A stretch of 64,000 nucleotides of DNA from Streptomyces violaceusniger Tu 4113. GTDB lineage: Bacteria > Actinomycetota > Actinomycetes > Streptomycetales > Streptomycetaceae. Positions 24,291 to 32,869 of this stretch are shown in pieces. The notes beneath the pieces are model-generated. The model was not told where the DNA came from and did no database searches. It saw nothing but the letters and a program-made list of their open reading frames with translations. Made by a program: the position numbers and the translations under genes. Location: NCBI RefSeq assembly GCF_000147815.2, contig NC_015957.1, positions 4,712,001 through 4,776,000 on the forward strand, in the 5' to 3' direction. The number at the start of each line of letters is the position of its first letter. Positions within the stretch are counted from its first letter, which is position 1.

Positions 24291-26591
24291 GTGAGCAACC
24301 CGGCCGTACGCGTCGTCGAACTGTCCAGCCCCTTCACCCGGTTCGCGGGCCGGCTTCTGGTCGGCCTCGGATATGAGGTCGTCCTGGTCGAGCCCGAGGA
24401 GGGGGATCCGACCCGGCGGGAACTGAACGGCGACGCGTTCGTCCACTGGCACGCCGGTAAACGGTCCGTGACCCCCGCGTCCCCTGAGGAGCTGCGGCGC
24501 CTGGTGGAAGGAGCCGACGTCCTCCTCGACGGGACACCGGACGGTGTGCCGGAAGCCGTCGCGGGCCTGGACCACCTCGTCCACGTCCGCGTCACCCCCT
24601 TCGGGGCCGTGGGCCCCCGCAGCCACTGGCAGGGCACCGATCTGGTGGTCGCCGCCCTCGGCGGCATGCTCGCGCAGGTCGGCGATCCGGACGGCCCGCC
24701 GCTGCGCCTTCCGGAGAACCAGGCGGAGCAGCTCGCCGGTGTGCACGCCGCGATCGCCGCGCTGCTCGGACTGCGGGCGCGGCGCACCGGGCCGGGCCAG
24801 CTCGCCGACGTGTCCGCGCAGGCGTGCGCGGCCGCCGCCCTGGAGGCCGGCACCCTCGCCTATCTGCACGAGGACCGGGTGCCGGGACGCCCCGGCCGGG
24901 TGCATCCGCTGGTCCCGCACGGACTGTTCCGGGCCGCCGACGGCTATCTGGGCGGTGGCCTCGGCGGCAGCCCGCGCATGTGGGACGCGCTCCTCCTCTG
25001 GCTGCGCGAGGAGGGCGCCGAGGCCGACCTCGCCGAGCCGCGCTGGCAGGACCCGGTGGAGCGCAAGAAGTACCAGGAGCACGTCTTCGAGGTGGTGCAG
25101 GACTTCGCGGGCCGGTGGCCGAAGGCCGAGTTCGCCGAGCTCGCCCAGTCCAGGAAGCTGCCGTGGGCGGCGGTCGACCTGCCGCACGAGATGCCCGGCA
25201 ACCCGCAGCTCGCCGCCCGTGACTTCTTCCTCCGTGCCGGTGGCCGCACCGATCTGGGCTTCCCCTTCGCGTTCCCGGAAGGCCACCGGATCAAGGAGCT
25301 GGACGTCCCGGAGCGGGGCGCGGACCAGCGGCTGCTGGGGGAGCACCGGCCGGCCCCGCGGGTGCCCGCGGCGTCCGCGGAACCCGCGCGGCCCGCCCTG
25401 CACGGCGTCCGCGTCCTGGACCTGACCTGGGTGCTCGCCGGGCCCTACTGCACCAAGGTGCTCGCCGACCACGGTGCCGATGTCGTCAAGGTCGAGTCGC
25501 TGGGCCGTCCCGACCCCACCCGCTTCGCGCCCTTCATGCATCTCTCCCGCGGCCCGCACACCGATCCGAACACCAACGGCTACTTCAACGAGGTCAACCG
25601 CAACAAGCGCAGCCTGGCCCTGGACACCCGCACCGAGGACGGCATCGCCGTCCTGCGCGACCTCATCGCCTCCTGCGACGTCCTGGTGGAGAACTTCAGC
25701 GCCACCGTCATGACCAAACTGGGCCTCGGCTACGACACCCTCCGCGAGATCAACCCCCGCCTGGTGTACGTCAGCATGTCCGGCATGGGACACAGCGGCC
25801 CGCGCAGCGGCTGGGTGTCGTACGCGGACACCGTGTCGGCCTCCTCGGGGCTCACCGGCCTCACCGGATGGGGCCCGGACGACGTGGTCGGGGTGATCTA
25901 CGGCCACGGCGACATCGTCGCCGGTCTGCAGGCCGCGCTCGCCACCACCGCCGCCCTGGAACACCGGGAGCGGACCGGGCGCGGACAGCACATCGACCTG
26001 TCCCAGCTCGAGGCGATCGCCTCCCATATGGGCACCAGCCTGCTCAACCCCGTCGAGCCCGCCGGGAACACCGACCCGCGGTGGCGCCCGCAGGGCGTGT
26101 ACCGCTGCCTCGGCGCCGACCGCTGGCTGGCCGTCAGCGTCCGCGACGACACCGAATGGGCCCGGCTGTGCACGGTGATCGGGCACCCGGGCCTGGCCAC
26201 CGACGAACGCACCCGCACCGCGGCCGACCGCGCACACCACGCCGACCTGGTCGACGACGCCCTCGCCACCTGGGCCAGGACCCTGCCGGCCGACGCCGCC
26301 GCCGAACTCCTCCAGGAGCAGGGCATACCCGCGGGCGCGGTGCAGGACGGCCGTGACCTCGTCGAACAGGACCCGCAGCTACGGGCCAGGGGCTTCTACG
26401 TCCGCGCGGAACACCCGGTGGCGGGGGCCTTCCTGCACGAGGGGCCGCCCATCCGGCTCACCCGCACACCGGGCGGTGTCCGCACGGCGGCACCCGTGCT
26501 CGGCGCCGACACCGACGATGTGCTGCGCGATGTCGCGGGGCTGCCACCGGAGCGGATCCGCGAACTGCGCGAGCGCGAGGTGCTGCGGTGA
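24291..26591 (+). CDS. Double-length CaiB/BaiF (family III) CoA-transferase
   Basis: A 766-residue protein made of two CaiB/BaiF domains in tandem. The first (about 1-350) is degenerate and the second (about 367-766) starts with the classical LDLTWVLAGPYCTKVLADHG. At the position of the catalytic Asp of formyl-CoA transferase (VSMQDA) the N-half reads VSAQAC (Ala178) and the C-half reads LSQLEA (Glu about 573), by eye. The C-half probably carries activity and the N-half replaces the partner protomer of the interlocked dimer. Its 3' end overlaps the CoA ligase start by 4 nt (GTGA). The likely role is CoA transfer to a carboxylate of the degraded ring or side chain. Confidence 0.88.
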   Translation: MSNPAVRVVELSSPFTRFAGRLLVGLGYEVVLVEPEEGDPTRRELNGDAFVHWHAGKRSVTPASPEELRRLVEGADVLLDGTPDGVPEAVAGLDHLVHVRVTPFGAVGPRSHWQGTDLVVAALGGMLAQVGDPDGPPLRLPENQAEQLAGVHAAIAALLGLRARRTGPGQLADVSAQACAAAALEAGTLAYLHEDRVPGRPGRVHPLVPHGLFRAADGYLGGGLGGSPRMWDALLLWLREEGAEADLAEPRWQDPVERKKYQEHVFEVVQDFAGRWPKAEFAELAQSRKLPWAAVDLPHEMPGNPQLAARDFFLRAGGRTDLGFPFAFPEGHRIKELDVPERGADQRLLGEHRPAPRVPAASAEPARPALHGVRVLDLTWVLAGPYCTKVLADHGADVVKVESLGRPDPTRFAPFMHLSRGPHTDPNTNGYFNEVNRNKRSLALDTRTEDGIAVLRDLIASCDVLVENFSATVMTKLGLGYDTLREINPRLVYVSMSGMGHSGPRSGWVSYADTVSASSGLTGLTGWGPDDVVGVIYGHGDIVAGLQAALATTAALEHRERTGRGQHIDLSQLEAIASHMGTSLLNPVEPAGNTDPRWRPQGVYRCLGADRWLAVSVRDDTEWARLCTVIGHPGLATDERTRTAADRAHHADLVDDALATWARTLPADAAAELLQEQGIPAGAVQDGRDLVEQDPQLRARGFYVRAEHPVAGAFLHEGPPIRLTRTPGGVRTAAPVLGADTDDVLRDVAGLPPERIRELREREVLR

Positions 26592-28105
26592 CCTCCCTGA
26601 CGATTCCCGGGCTGCTCCACACTGCGGCCCGGGACCACGGGGACCGTCCCTTCCTGCGGATCGGGGACACCGTCCGCACCTACCGGCAGACGCGAGAGGC
26701 CGCCGCCACCATGGCGGGGGCCCTCGCGGCCCGGGGCTGCCGCCCGGGGGACCGCATCGCGGCGATGACGGGCAACCGGGTCGAACTCGTCGACCTGTTC
26801 CTCGGCGCCGCCTGGCTCGGCGCCGAGCTGGTCCCGCTGAACACGGGGCTGCGCGGCAGCGGGCTGCGGAACGTCCTGGACCAGGCCCGCCCCGCCCATC
26901 TGCTCGCGGAGGACGAGACGGCGGAGCGCCTGCGGGCGGCCGGATACCGGGGGACGCTCTGGCTCGCGGGAGCGGACGATGTGCCCCGGCCGGGCCACGG
27001 CCCCGCCCTGCCGGCGGCCCCCGTCCGCCCCGGCGACACCGCGTGCGTCCTCTTCACCTCCGGGACCACCGGAACCTCCCGCGGCGTCCGCTGCCCCCAC
27101 GCCCAGTTCGTCTGGTGGGGGCGCAACGTCTCCGGCGCGCTGCGCCTCACCGCGGACGACGTCCTCTACACCTGCCTCCCGCTGTTCCACACCAACGCCC
27201 TGAACGCGCTGGCACAGGCGATGACCGTGGGGGCGGCGTACACCCTCGCCCCCCGCTTCTCGGCCTCCCGGTACTGGACCGAGGCGGCCGGGGCCGGGGC
27301 CACCGTGGTCTATCTGCTCGGCGCCATGGTGCCGATGCTGCTGGCCCAGCCCCCGGGCCCGCACGACCGTGCGCACCGGGCCGTACGCGGGCTCTCCCCG
27401 GCGACACCGGCCCACGCCTGGCAGCCGTTCCGCGAGCGGTTCGGCGTCACCCTGATCGACGGATTCGGCTCCACCGAGACCAACCTCGTCATCGGCACCA
27501 CCCCCGAGGAACAGCGGCCCGGCTGTATCGGCACCCTGCGCGACGGCTTCGACGCCCGCGTCGTCGACGAACTGCTCACCCCCGTCCCCGACGGCACCCC
27601 CGGCGAGCTCCTGGTGCGCAGCCACCGGCCGTACGCGTTCGCCACCGGCTACCTGGGCGAACCGGCGGAGCCCGCGGACGCCTGGCGGCGGACGGGGGAC
27701 CGGGTGGTGCGTGAACCCGACGGCTGGTTCCGGTTCGTGGACCGCATCAAGGATGTCATCCGCCGCCGCGGGGAGAACATCTCCTCCTGCGAGGTCGAGA
27801 CGGTCGTCCGTAGCCATCCGGCGGTGGCCGACGCGGCCGTCTTCCCGGTGCCGTCCGAGCTGGCGGAGGACGAGGTGATGGTCGCCGTGCTGCCCCGCGC
27901 GGGCAGCACCCTCGACCCGGCCGACCTGATCCGCCACTGCGAGCTCGAGCTGCCCCCGTTCGCCGCCCCCCGCTACGTGGACATTCTGCGCGAGCTGCCG
28001 CTCACCGAGACCGGCAAGGTGCGCAAGGCGGCGCTGCGGCGGCGTGGCGTCACGGAGACGACGTGGGACCGGGTCACGGCCGAGGCCGGTCCACCCATGC
28101 GGTGA
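26588..28105 (+). CDS. AMP-forming acyl-CoA synthetase (ANL superfamily)
   Basis: A 505-residue adenylate-forming ligase. The phosphate loop reads LFTSGTTGTSRG (about 156-167), the adenine motif GFGSTETN (about 296-303), the hinge region is FVDRIKDVIRRRGENIS and the catalytic-lysine motif is LTETGKVRKA near the C-terminus. All core motifs are intact. It would activate a free acid to its CoA thioester, feeding the two-subunit hydratases. It is translationally coupled to the CoA-transferase gene. The 3' end overlaps the 3' end of the convergent hydrolase gene by 32 nt. Confidence 0.92.
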   Translation: MTSLTIPGLLHTAARDHGDRPFLRIGDTVRTYRQTREAAATMAGALAARGCRPGDRIAAMTGNRVELVDLFLGAAWLGAELVPLNTGLRGSGLRNVLDQARPAHLLAEDETAERLRAAGYRGTLWLAGADDVPRPGHGPALPAAPVRPGDTACVLFTSGTTGTSRGVRCPHAQFVWWGRNVSGALRLTADDVLYTCLPLFHTNALNALAQAMTVGAAYTLAPRFSASRYWTEAAGAGATVVYLLGAMVPMLLAQPPGPHDRAHRAVRGLSPATPAHAWQPFRERFGVTLIDGFGSTETNLVIGTTPEEQRPGCIGTLRDGFDARVVDELLTPVPDGTPGELLVRSHRPYAFATGYLGEPAEPADAWRRTGDRVVREPDGWFRFVDRIKDVIRRRGENISSCEVETVVRSHPAVADAAVFPVPSELAEDEVMVAVLPRAGSTLDPADLIRHCELELPPFAAPRYVDILRELPLTETGKVRKAALRRRGVTETTWDRVTAEAGPPMR

Positions 28106-28874
28106 CGACGTCGGCGAACTCCCCGGGCAACTGCTCGGGTGCCGGTACGTGGCCGCCGGGCAGGACCGCGGTCTCGCAGCCGAGCGCCGCCGCGAACTTC
28201 TCCAGCGCGGGCAGCGAGTAGTGGTCCTCCGGTGCGCACACGGCGAGCACCGGGGCCGTGATGTGCGCCAGCCGCTCCTCCATCCGGTACCGGTACACCG
28301 CCTGGTGCCCCTCCTCCACCCGGTCCAGCACGGTCAGCGCGTCGATCACATAGCGGGTCAGCGCGGCCTCCTCGCCCGCCCGGTAGAAGTCGCGGCGCCG
28401 GTTCCACAGCTCCACCAGATGCGAGCCGTCCGGCTTCGGATCGACATGGTCGACCGGCGGGCGCCCGGGAGCCGCCTCGCGTTTGGCCTCGTCGACGAAG
28501 GCGGTGGCGGAGAGCAGCAGACTGCTGACGCGGTTGCCCAGCCGGGCGGCCACCTCCACCGCGACCACACCGCCCGTGTGATGGCCCACCAGGTGGAACG
28601 CGCCCAGCCCGAGCCCGTCGGCCAGCGCCTCCACCCCGTCGGCGAACCGCTCGATCGAGTGCGGCCCCTCGGGCTCGGCCGAGGCGCCGAACCCCACGGT
28701 GTCCATGGCGATCGCCCGGTGTGCCCGGCCCACCAGAGGCAGCACATCGGCGTACTCGGTCCAGGAACGCGGCGTCTGATGCAGCAGCAGTACCGCCTCG
28801 CCGGACCCGCACTCCGCGTAGTGCAACTGCCCGAAGGGACTGGGCACATAGCCCCGCCGCACCGTGTTCGCCAT
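28074..28874 (-). CDS. Alpha/beta hydrolase with His in place of the nucleophile Ser
   Basis: A 266-residue alpha/beta-hydrolase-fold protein. The nucleophile elbow, normally G-x-S-x-G, reads GHHTG (residues 97-101; codons GGC CAT CAC ACG GGC), so His99 replaces Ser. The rest looks functional: LLHQTPRSW at the oxyanion region, acid candidate in CAPEDHYS and a His in LPGGHVPAP. It may be a cofactor-independent dioxygenase or lyase-like member, or use another nucleophile. An ATG at 28874 was chosen over an upstream start because GGAAGG lies about 12 nt before it. A perfect operator copy lies 78 nt upstream, tying it to the island. Confidence 0.85.
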   Translation of the reverse strand: MANTVRRGYVPSPFGQLHYAECGSGEAVLLLHQTPRSWTEYADVLPLVGRAHRAIAMDTVGFGASAEPEGPHSIERFADGVEALADGLGLGAFHLVGHHTGGVVAVEVAARLGNRVSSLLLSATAFVDEAKREAAPGRPPVDHVDPKPDGSHLVELWNRRRDFYRAGEEAALTRYVIDALTVLDRVEEGHQAVYRYRMEERLAHITAPVLAVCAPEDHYSLPALEKFAAALGCETAVLPGGHVPAPEQLPGEFADVVTAWVDRPRP

Positions 28875-28951
28875 CGCTGTGAGCCGCCTTCCGATCGACA
28901 CGAACCGCGCGCCCACTCTCGTCGCCGCCGAGCGGGCGGGACCAGGCGAAC

Positions 28952-28968
28952 GGTCCGCTGTCCGGACC
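28952..28968. promoter_or_regulatory. Operator copy 5 of the GGTCCG-N5-CGGACC family (perfect arms)
   Basis: GGTCCGCTGTCCGGACC has both six-base arms exact. It lies in the 144-nt gap upstream of the GHHTG hydrolase gene and downstream of the LysE-type gene. Confidence 0.6.
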
Positions 28969-29018
28969 CCGCGCGGGCGGCCTCACGACGCCGGCCCGGC
29001 CTGCCCCCCCCGGGCGGC

Positions 29019-29654
29019 CTACTTCGGTGCGGCGGCCAGCCGTACCGCCAGCCCCGTGAACACCGTCCCGCTGAAGACGTTCAACCCCCGCGCCACCCGG
29101 CGGCTGCGGCGCAGCAGCCCGGCGAGCTTCCCCGAGAGCAGGCCCACGGACCCGTCGACGCAGAAGCCCATGACCCCTAACGTGATCCCCAGCAGCATGA
29201 ACTGGCCCGGCACATGGCCGAGTTCCGGGTTCACGAACTGCGGCAGGAAGGCGATGTTGAAGAGAATCACCTTGGGATTGAGCAGGTTGATGAGGGCTCC
29301 CTGCCAGAAGGCACGCCGATACCCCGGGCCGACGTTCCCGCTCTCCTCGCCCGGCAGCGAGCGGTCACGGAACGCCTTGACGGCCAGGTACAGCAGATAC
29401 GACACCCCCGCCCAGCGCAGCACGTGATAGAGCGTCGGCAGCGCCGCGAACAGCGCCGACAGCCCCAGCGCCGCCGCCACCGCGTGCACGAACATCGCGC
29501 ACGCCACCCCGAACGCCGCCATGACCCCCGCGCCGGGGCCGCCCCGGCCGCCCATCGCCACGATGAACATCATGTCGGGGCCGGGAGTCACGCAGAGGAC
29601 GAACGCGGCGAGGAGGAACGCCGTGTACGAGGAGGCATCAACCATGGGGGTCAT
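29019..29654 (-). CDS. LysE/RhtB-family exporter
   Basis: A 211-residue membrane protein with about six hydrophobic spans. The N-terminal FVLCVTPGPDMMFIVAMGGR carries the Pro-Gly-Pro-Asp signature of the LysE superfamily and the middle LLNPKVILFNIAFLPQFV is the second family motif. Members export amino acids or small toxic metabolites. It lies upstream of the GHHTG hydrolase on the same strand, but an operator and a 144-nt gap separate them, so they may be independent. The start could also be the Met at 29645, three codons downstream. Confidence 0.88.
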   Translation of the reverse strand: MTPMVDASSYTAFLLAAFVLCVTPGPDMMFIVAMGGRGGPGAGVMAAFGVACAMFVHAVAAALGLSALFAALPTLYHVLRWAGVSYLLYLAVKAFRDRSLPGEESGNVGPGYRRAFWQGALINLLNPKVILFNIAFLPQFVNPELGHVPGQFMLLGITLGVMGFCVDGSVGLLSGKLAGLLRRSRRVARGLNVFSGTVFTGLAVRLAAAPK

Positions 29655-29710
29655 GGTTGGGGCCGGACGGGGCGGAAGCGAGTGAATTTCGAGGAGTGAG
29701 ACGGGGCGGG

Positions 29711-30157
29711 TCAGCCTATGGAGGGGCGTGGGGCCCGCAGGTGCGCCCGCTCCTTCAGTTCCTCCTCGTCGACCAACGTGAGCATCGGCTGACCCGGCGC
29801 GCACACCATGGTCACGACGAACTTGGTCGGCGCGTCCGACAGGGCGTTGGCGTCCTGGTAGTGGATCGGGTCACCACCCGGCTCCCAGAACGTCCCACCG
29901 GCCTCGACCACACGCTCCGGCTCACCCTCGAGCTCGAACCGGACCGCACCCTCCATCACGTAGCCGAACGACGGCCCCGAATGGCGGTGCGGAGGGAGCC
30001 CGGGGTGGCCGGGAGGCCACTCGACACGGATGGTCATCCCCGAACCACCTTCGGGGAAGAAGGGCGGAGTTACGTCCTGCAGCATCTGGACTTCGGGCGG
30101 CATCGAGATTTCCGGCCCCTCGTCGGCGGTCCCGTGCGCTGGGTTCTTCCCGGACAT
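29711..30157 (-). CDS. Cupin-domain protein
   Basis: A 148-residue single cupin. The first motif PPHRHSGPSFGYVMEG has the G(x)5HxH-like metal ligands and the second is GGTFWEPGGDPIHYQDAN with the downstream His. GGAGG precedes the ATG by 8 nt. Small cupins of this kind can be metal-binding enzymes or sensors, and nothing narrows it further. An inverted repeat TGGTC-CTGA-GACCA (30205-30218) about 48 nt upstream may be its operator. It ends 56 nt before the LysE-type gene on the same strand. Confidence 0.82.
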   Translation of the reverse strand: MSGKNPAHGTADEGPEISMPPEVQMLQDVTPPFFPEGGSGMTIRVEWPPGHPGLPPHRHSGPSFGYVMEGAVRFELEGEPERVVEAGGTFWEPGGDPIHYQDANALSDAPTKFVVTMVCAPGQPMLTLVDEEELKERAHLRAPRPSIG

Positions 30158-30204
30158 GCACCACACCTCCGTAACCCTGCCGTGCGCCTGCTCCCTCGCT
30201 CAGA

Positions 30205-30218
30205 TGGTCCTGAGACCA
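30205..30218 (-). promoter_or_regulatory. Inverted repeat upstream of the cupin gene
   Basis: TGGTC and GACCA flank CTGA, a perfect 5-4-5 inverted repeat 48 nt before the cupin start codon. The rest of the 212-nt gap to 30369 shows nothing else I can name. Confidence 0.3.
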
Positions 30219-30369
30219 CTCTGCCTCCCGTCGGCGGCCGCCACAATCCGGGAACCGGCGGCATCGAGAACGCATCGCACCATGTCATCGGCGGGCATCC
30301 GGCAGGCCCCTTTTCGCCGCCGCCGCGGCGCGCTGGTGGGCACGGCAGACCGTGGGGCCGACGCAGACC

Positions 30370-31644
30370 TCAGCCGCGCCGCGCGCGGCGGCCGGATCGG
30401 GCGGGGGCTTGGGCGGGTGTCCCCGAGTCCCGCCACCGGCCCGGGACCTCGGCCATGACGAGGCCGAGGACCAGCCAGAAGAGCATGGCGATCCGGTCCA
30501 GGTTGGCCGGGTGGTCCACCGTGGCCGCGAGGAAGAACCCGGTCAGGGCGGCGAGCCCGACGACTCCGGCCACGGACTTCTCCCGGGCGGCGCGGACCGC
30601 CGTGGCGACGGCGATCACAGTCACCAGCACCATGCCGAGCAGACCGGCCACGCCCGCTTCGGCCAGCCAGTTCAGCCACATGTTGTGGGCGTGGACGAAC
30701 GTCCTGCCGCCGGGTACGGCGGCGGAAACCGCGTCCCCGGCCCGCCCCAGCCCGACACCGAGCGGCTGGTCCACGGCGAGGTCGACGGCCGCCTTCCACG
30801 CCTGGCCGCGGACGCCGAGCGCGTCCCCGGCCCGCGACACCACCCACAGCGCCACCGTCACGGCCACCAGCCCGGCCAGCCCCACGACCGTCAGCGTCCG
30901 CACCCCCCACCGGCCGAGGCGGGGCGCGAGCCAGTACGCGCCGCCGAGCACCAGCAGACCCGCCGCCGCCGCGACGCAGCCCGCCCGGGAGAAGGTGGTC
31001 AGCACCGCGCCGTAGCCGATCAGCCCCACGCTCACGACCGCGACGCGGGCCGTGTGCTCGGCAACCGTCACCGCGGCCAGCAGGGCGATCGGGGTGAGCA
31101 GCACCAGGAACGCGGCGAGCAGGTTGGGGTTGGCGAAGGTGCCGGTGGCGCGGATCATCGACCCGGGCCCGCCGCTGTCGCAGTCGACGTCGGTGAAGAG
31201 GCCGGTACGGCAGAAGCCGGTCGGCACCTCGTTGGTCACCTGGGCGAACGCCGAGGTGGCCGCGGCCGCCACGGCGGCCAGCGCGAGCAGCGCGATCGCT
31301 CGCCAGGACTCGGGCTGCGCCCGGCGCACCCCGACCAGCAGGTAGAAGGTGGCGAGGGCGGTCATCAGGGCGCGCAGCGGCGCGTCGGGGTGGCCGCCGA
31401 CGTACGTGGTGGCGATGGCGCTGAGGAGGAGCAGCGCGATGGCGGGGTCGAGCCGGGTGCGGAACGTGGCGAGCCGCGGCGCCGTCACCGCCGTCGCGAC
31501 CAGCCCCGCCAGTACGGCAAGGCGCACCGGTGTGATGACGCCCACCAGAGGGGCGTCCGGGAAGAAGTCGGTGGCCGCGTCGAGCATGACGATGGCCGTA
31601 GCCACCAGCGGAACGGCCTGGACTATCGCGCGCACAGGTGCCAT
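30370..31644 (-). CDS. O-antigen ligase/Wzy-like polytopic membrane protein
   Basis: A 424-residue protein with about ten to twelve hydrophobic segments. A large extracytoplasmic loop is centred on RTFVHAHNMWLNWLAEAG (about 325-342), which carries the H-A-H-N-x-W pattern of the Wzy_C / O-antigen ligase family. In Streptomyces such proteins are assigned to surface glycan ligation or polymerisation without firm function. The ATG at 31644 gives a clean first helix; the upstream in-frame extension is unlikely. No glycosyltransferase neighbours are present, so it stands alone. Confidence 0.82.
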   Translation of the reverse strand: MAPVRAIVQAVPLVATAIVMLDAATDFFPDAPLVGVITPVRLAVLAGLVATAVTAPRLATFRTRLDPAIALLLLSAIATTYVGGHPDAPLRALMTALATFYLLVGVRRAQPESWRAIALLALAAVAAAATSAFAQVTNEVPTGFCRTGLFTDVDCDSGGPGSMIRATGTFANPNLLAAFLVLLTPIALLAAVTVAEHTARVAVVSVGLIGYGAVLTTFSRAGCVAAAAGLLVLGGAYWLAPRLGRWGVRTLTVVGLAGLVAVTVALWVVSRAGDALGVRGQAWKAAVDLAVDQPLGVGLGRAGDAVSAAVPGGRTFVHAHNMWLNWLAEAGVAGLLGMVLVTVIAVATAVRAAREKSVAGVVGLAALTGFFLAATVDHPANLDRIAMLFWLVLGLVMAEVPGRWRDSGTPAQAPARSGRRARRG

Positions 31645-31759
31645 GGCGCCCCAGCGTGTCCGGCCGCAGGTACCGGCAGATGGCACGCACACGAACGGCG
31701 GGAAGCGCCTTCACGTCCGGTGTGCCCCCGACCGGTCCGGACCGGGCCCAACCAGTCCT

Positions 31760-31794
31760 GGCCCGTCCCTACAGGTCCGATGCCCGCACGGGCC
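31760..31794 (-). terminator. Possible terminator after the Lrp-type gene
   Basis: GGCCCGT (31760-31766) and ACGGGCC (31788-31794) can pair over a 21-nt loop 13 nt after the regulator stop. A separate 14-bp palindrome CCGGTCCGGACCGG lies at 31732-31745. Confidence 0.3.
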
Positions 31795-31807
31795 GGGCGC
31801 CCGCACA

Positions 31808-32869
31808 TCAGGTGGCCGCGGCACTCCCGGGAGCCGGGGTGGCGAAGGGGCGCAGCGGGACGATGCCCACGCTGTGGCCGCTTCGGTCCAGCAGCCGGCC
31901 CATGTGCTTGACGGTGCGCAGCACCACCGAACGGTCGTCGATGGTCAGTTGCGGCAGCCGCCTCGAGAGATGCGCCTCGAACGCGTGCACATCGCCGGCC
32001 GCGCGCAGCCAGACGTCGATCACCAGGTTGTGCGGGCCCGCCGTGATCGCACACGACCGGACCTCCCGCACCCCGGCCAGCGCCCGGCTGGTCTCCTCCA
32101 GCAGCTCGGCCGGTACGGACGCGAAGTACACCGCGGCCATCGGCCACCCGGACATGGGCCGGGCGAGGTCGCAGCGCAGGCACACCCGTGAGCCGAGCAG
32201 CCCCCGCAGCCTCCGGCGGACCGTGGTCAGGGGCGCCCCGGCGCGCTCCGCCAGGTCGCTGATCGCCATCCGGCCGTCGACGCTCAGCAGCTCCAGGAGC
32301 CGCACATCCAGGGGGTCCCAGCCGGCCGCCCCCGGCGGGAGCGGCTCGATCGGCGGCAGCGCCGCCTCGAGCCGGGCGCACTGCGCGGTGTCCAGGGCGC
32401 GAAGCCGCCACCGGCTGCCCTCGGAGGGCAGGGCCGTCGTCACATGCGTACGTGTCGCCCGCACCCCTGGCGCGCCCCGGAAGAGGACCGTGGTGAGCTG
32501 GGCGAGGTCACCCAGGTCCGAAGCCTGCAGCGCGATCACCAGATCCCGGCTTCCCGCCGTGAGCTTGACGTTGGCCACCGAGGGTTCGGCCGCCAGGGTC
32601 TCGGCCACGTCCTCCCCGACTCCGGGCTCGGTGTCGACCTCGACGATGCCGGTCACCACGATCCGGGAGTCGGAGAGCTGGGGATAGGCGGTCACCCAGG
32701 CCAGCCCCGCCTCCTGGAGCCGCTGCCAGCGTCGCGCGGCCGTGACCGGGTTCACCGCGAGGACGTCACCGACAAGTGTCCACGGGGCTCTGGGATGGAT
32801 CTGCAGCGCGTGCACGAGGCCACGATCCAACTCGTCGAGGTCATGCGCGGCGTAATCCTGCGTTTGCAT
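31808..32869 (-). CDS. Double-length Lrp/AsnC-family regulator
   Basis: A 353-residue protein with two Lrp units in tandem. The first HTH (about 8-60) has DLDELDRGLVHALQIHPR and the second (about 180-235) has WDPLDVRLLELLSVDGRM followed by ISDLAERAGAPLTTVRRRL. Each is followed by a RAM-like ligand-binding domain. Tandem Lrp proteins of this size are common in Streptomyces next to amino-acid or peptide catabolic genes. It is divergent from the amidohydrolase-AbgT pair across 124 nt and is very likely its regulator. Confidence 0.88.
   Translation of the reverse strand: MQTQDYAAHDLDELDRGLVHALQIHPRAPWTLVGDVLAVNPVTAARRWQRLQEAGLAWVTAYPQLSDSRIVVTGIVEVDTEPGVGEDVAETLAAEPSVANVKLTAGSRDLVIALQASDLGDLAQLTTVLFRGAPGVRATRTHVTTALPSEGSRWRLRALDTAQCARLEAALPPIEPLPPGAAGWDPLDVRLLELLSVDGRMAISDLAERAGAPLTTVRRRLRGLLGSRVCLRCDLARPMSGWPMAAVYFASVPAELLEETSRALAGVREVRSCAITAGPHNLVIDVWLRAAGDVHAFEAHLSRRLPQLTIDDRSVVLRTVKHMGRLLDRSGHSVGIVPLRPFATPAPGSAAAT

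Noticed and set aside
23376..26240. Long open frame (over 900 codons) on the minus strand opposite the hydrolase and CoA-transferase genes
   Set aside because: It is Gly/Val/Arg/His-rich with no domain motif and lies opposite two well-supported genes. Such frames arise from the GC bias at third codon positions.
31732..31745. CCGGTCCGGACCGG as a sixth copy of the island operator
   Set aside because: The arms overlap with no 5-nt spacer and it lies downstream of an unrelated Lrp gene, so it does not fit the GGTCCG-N5-CGGACC design.
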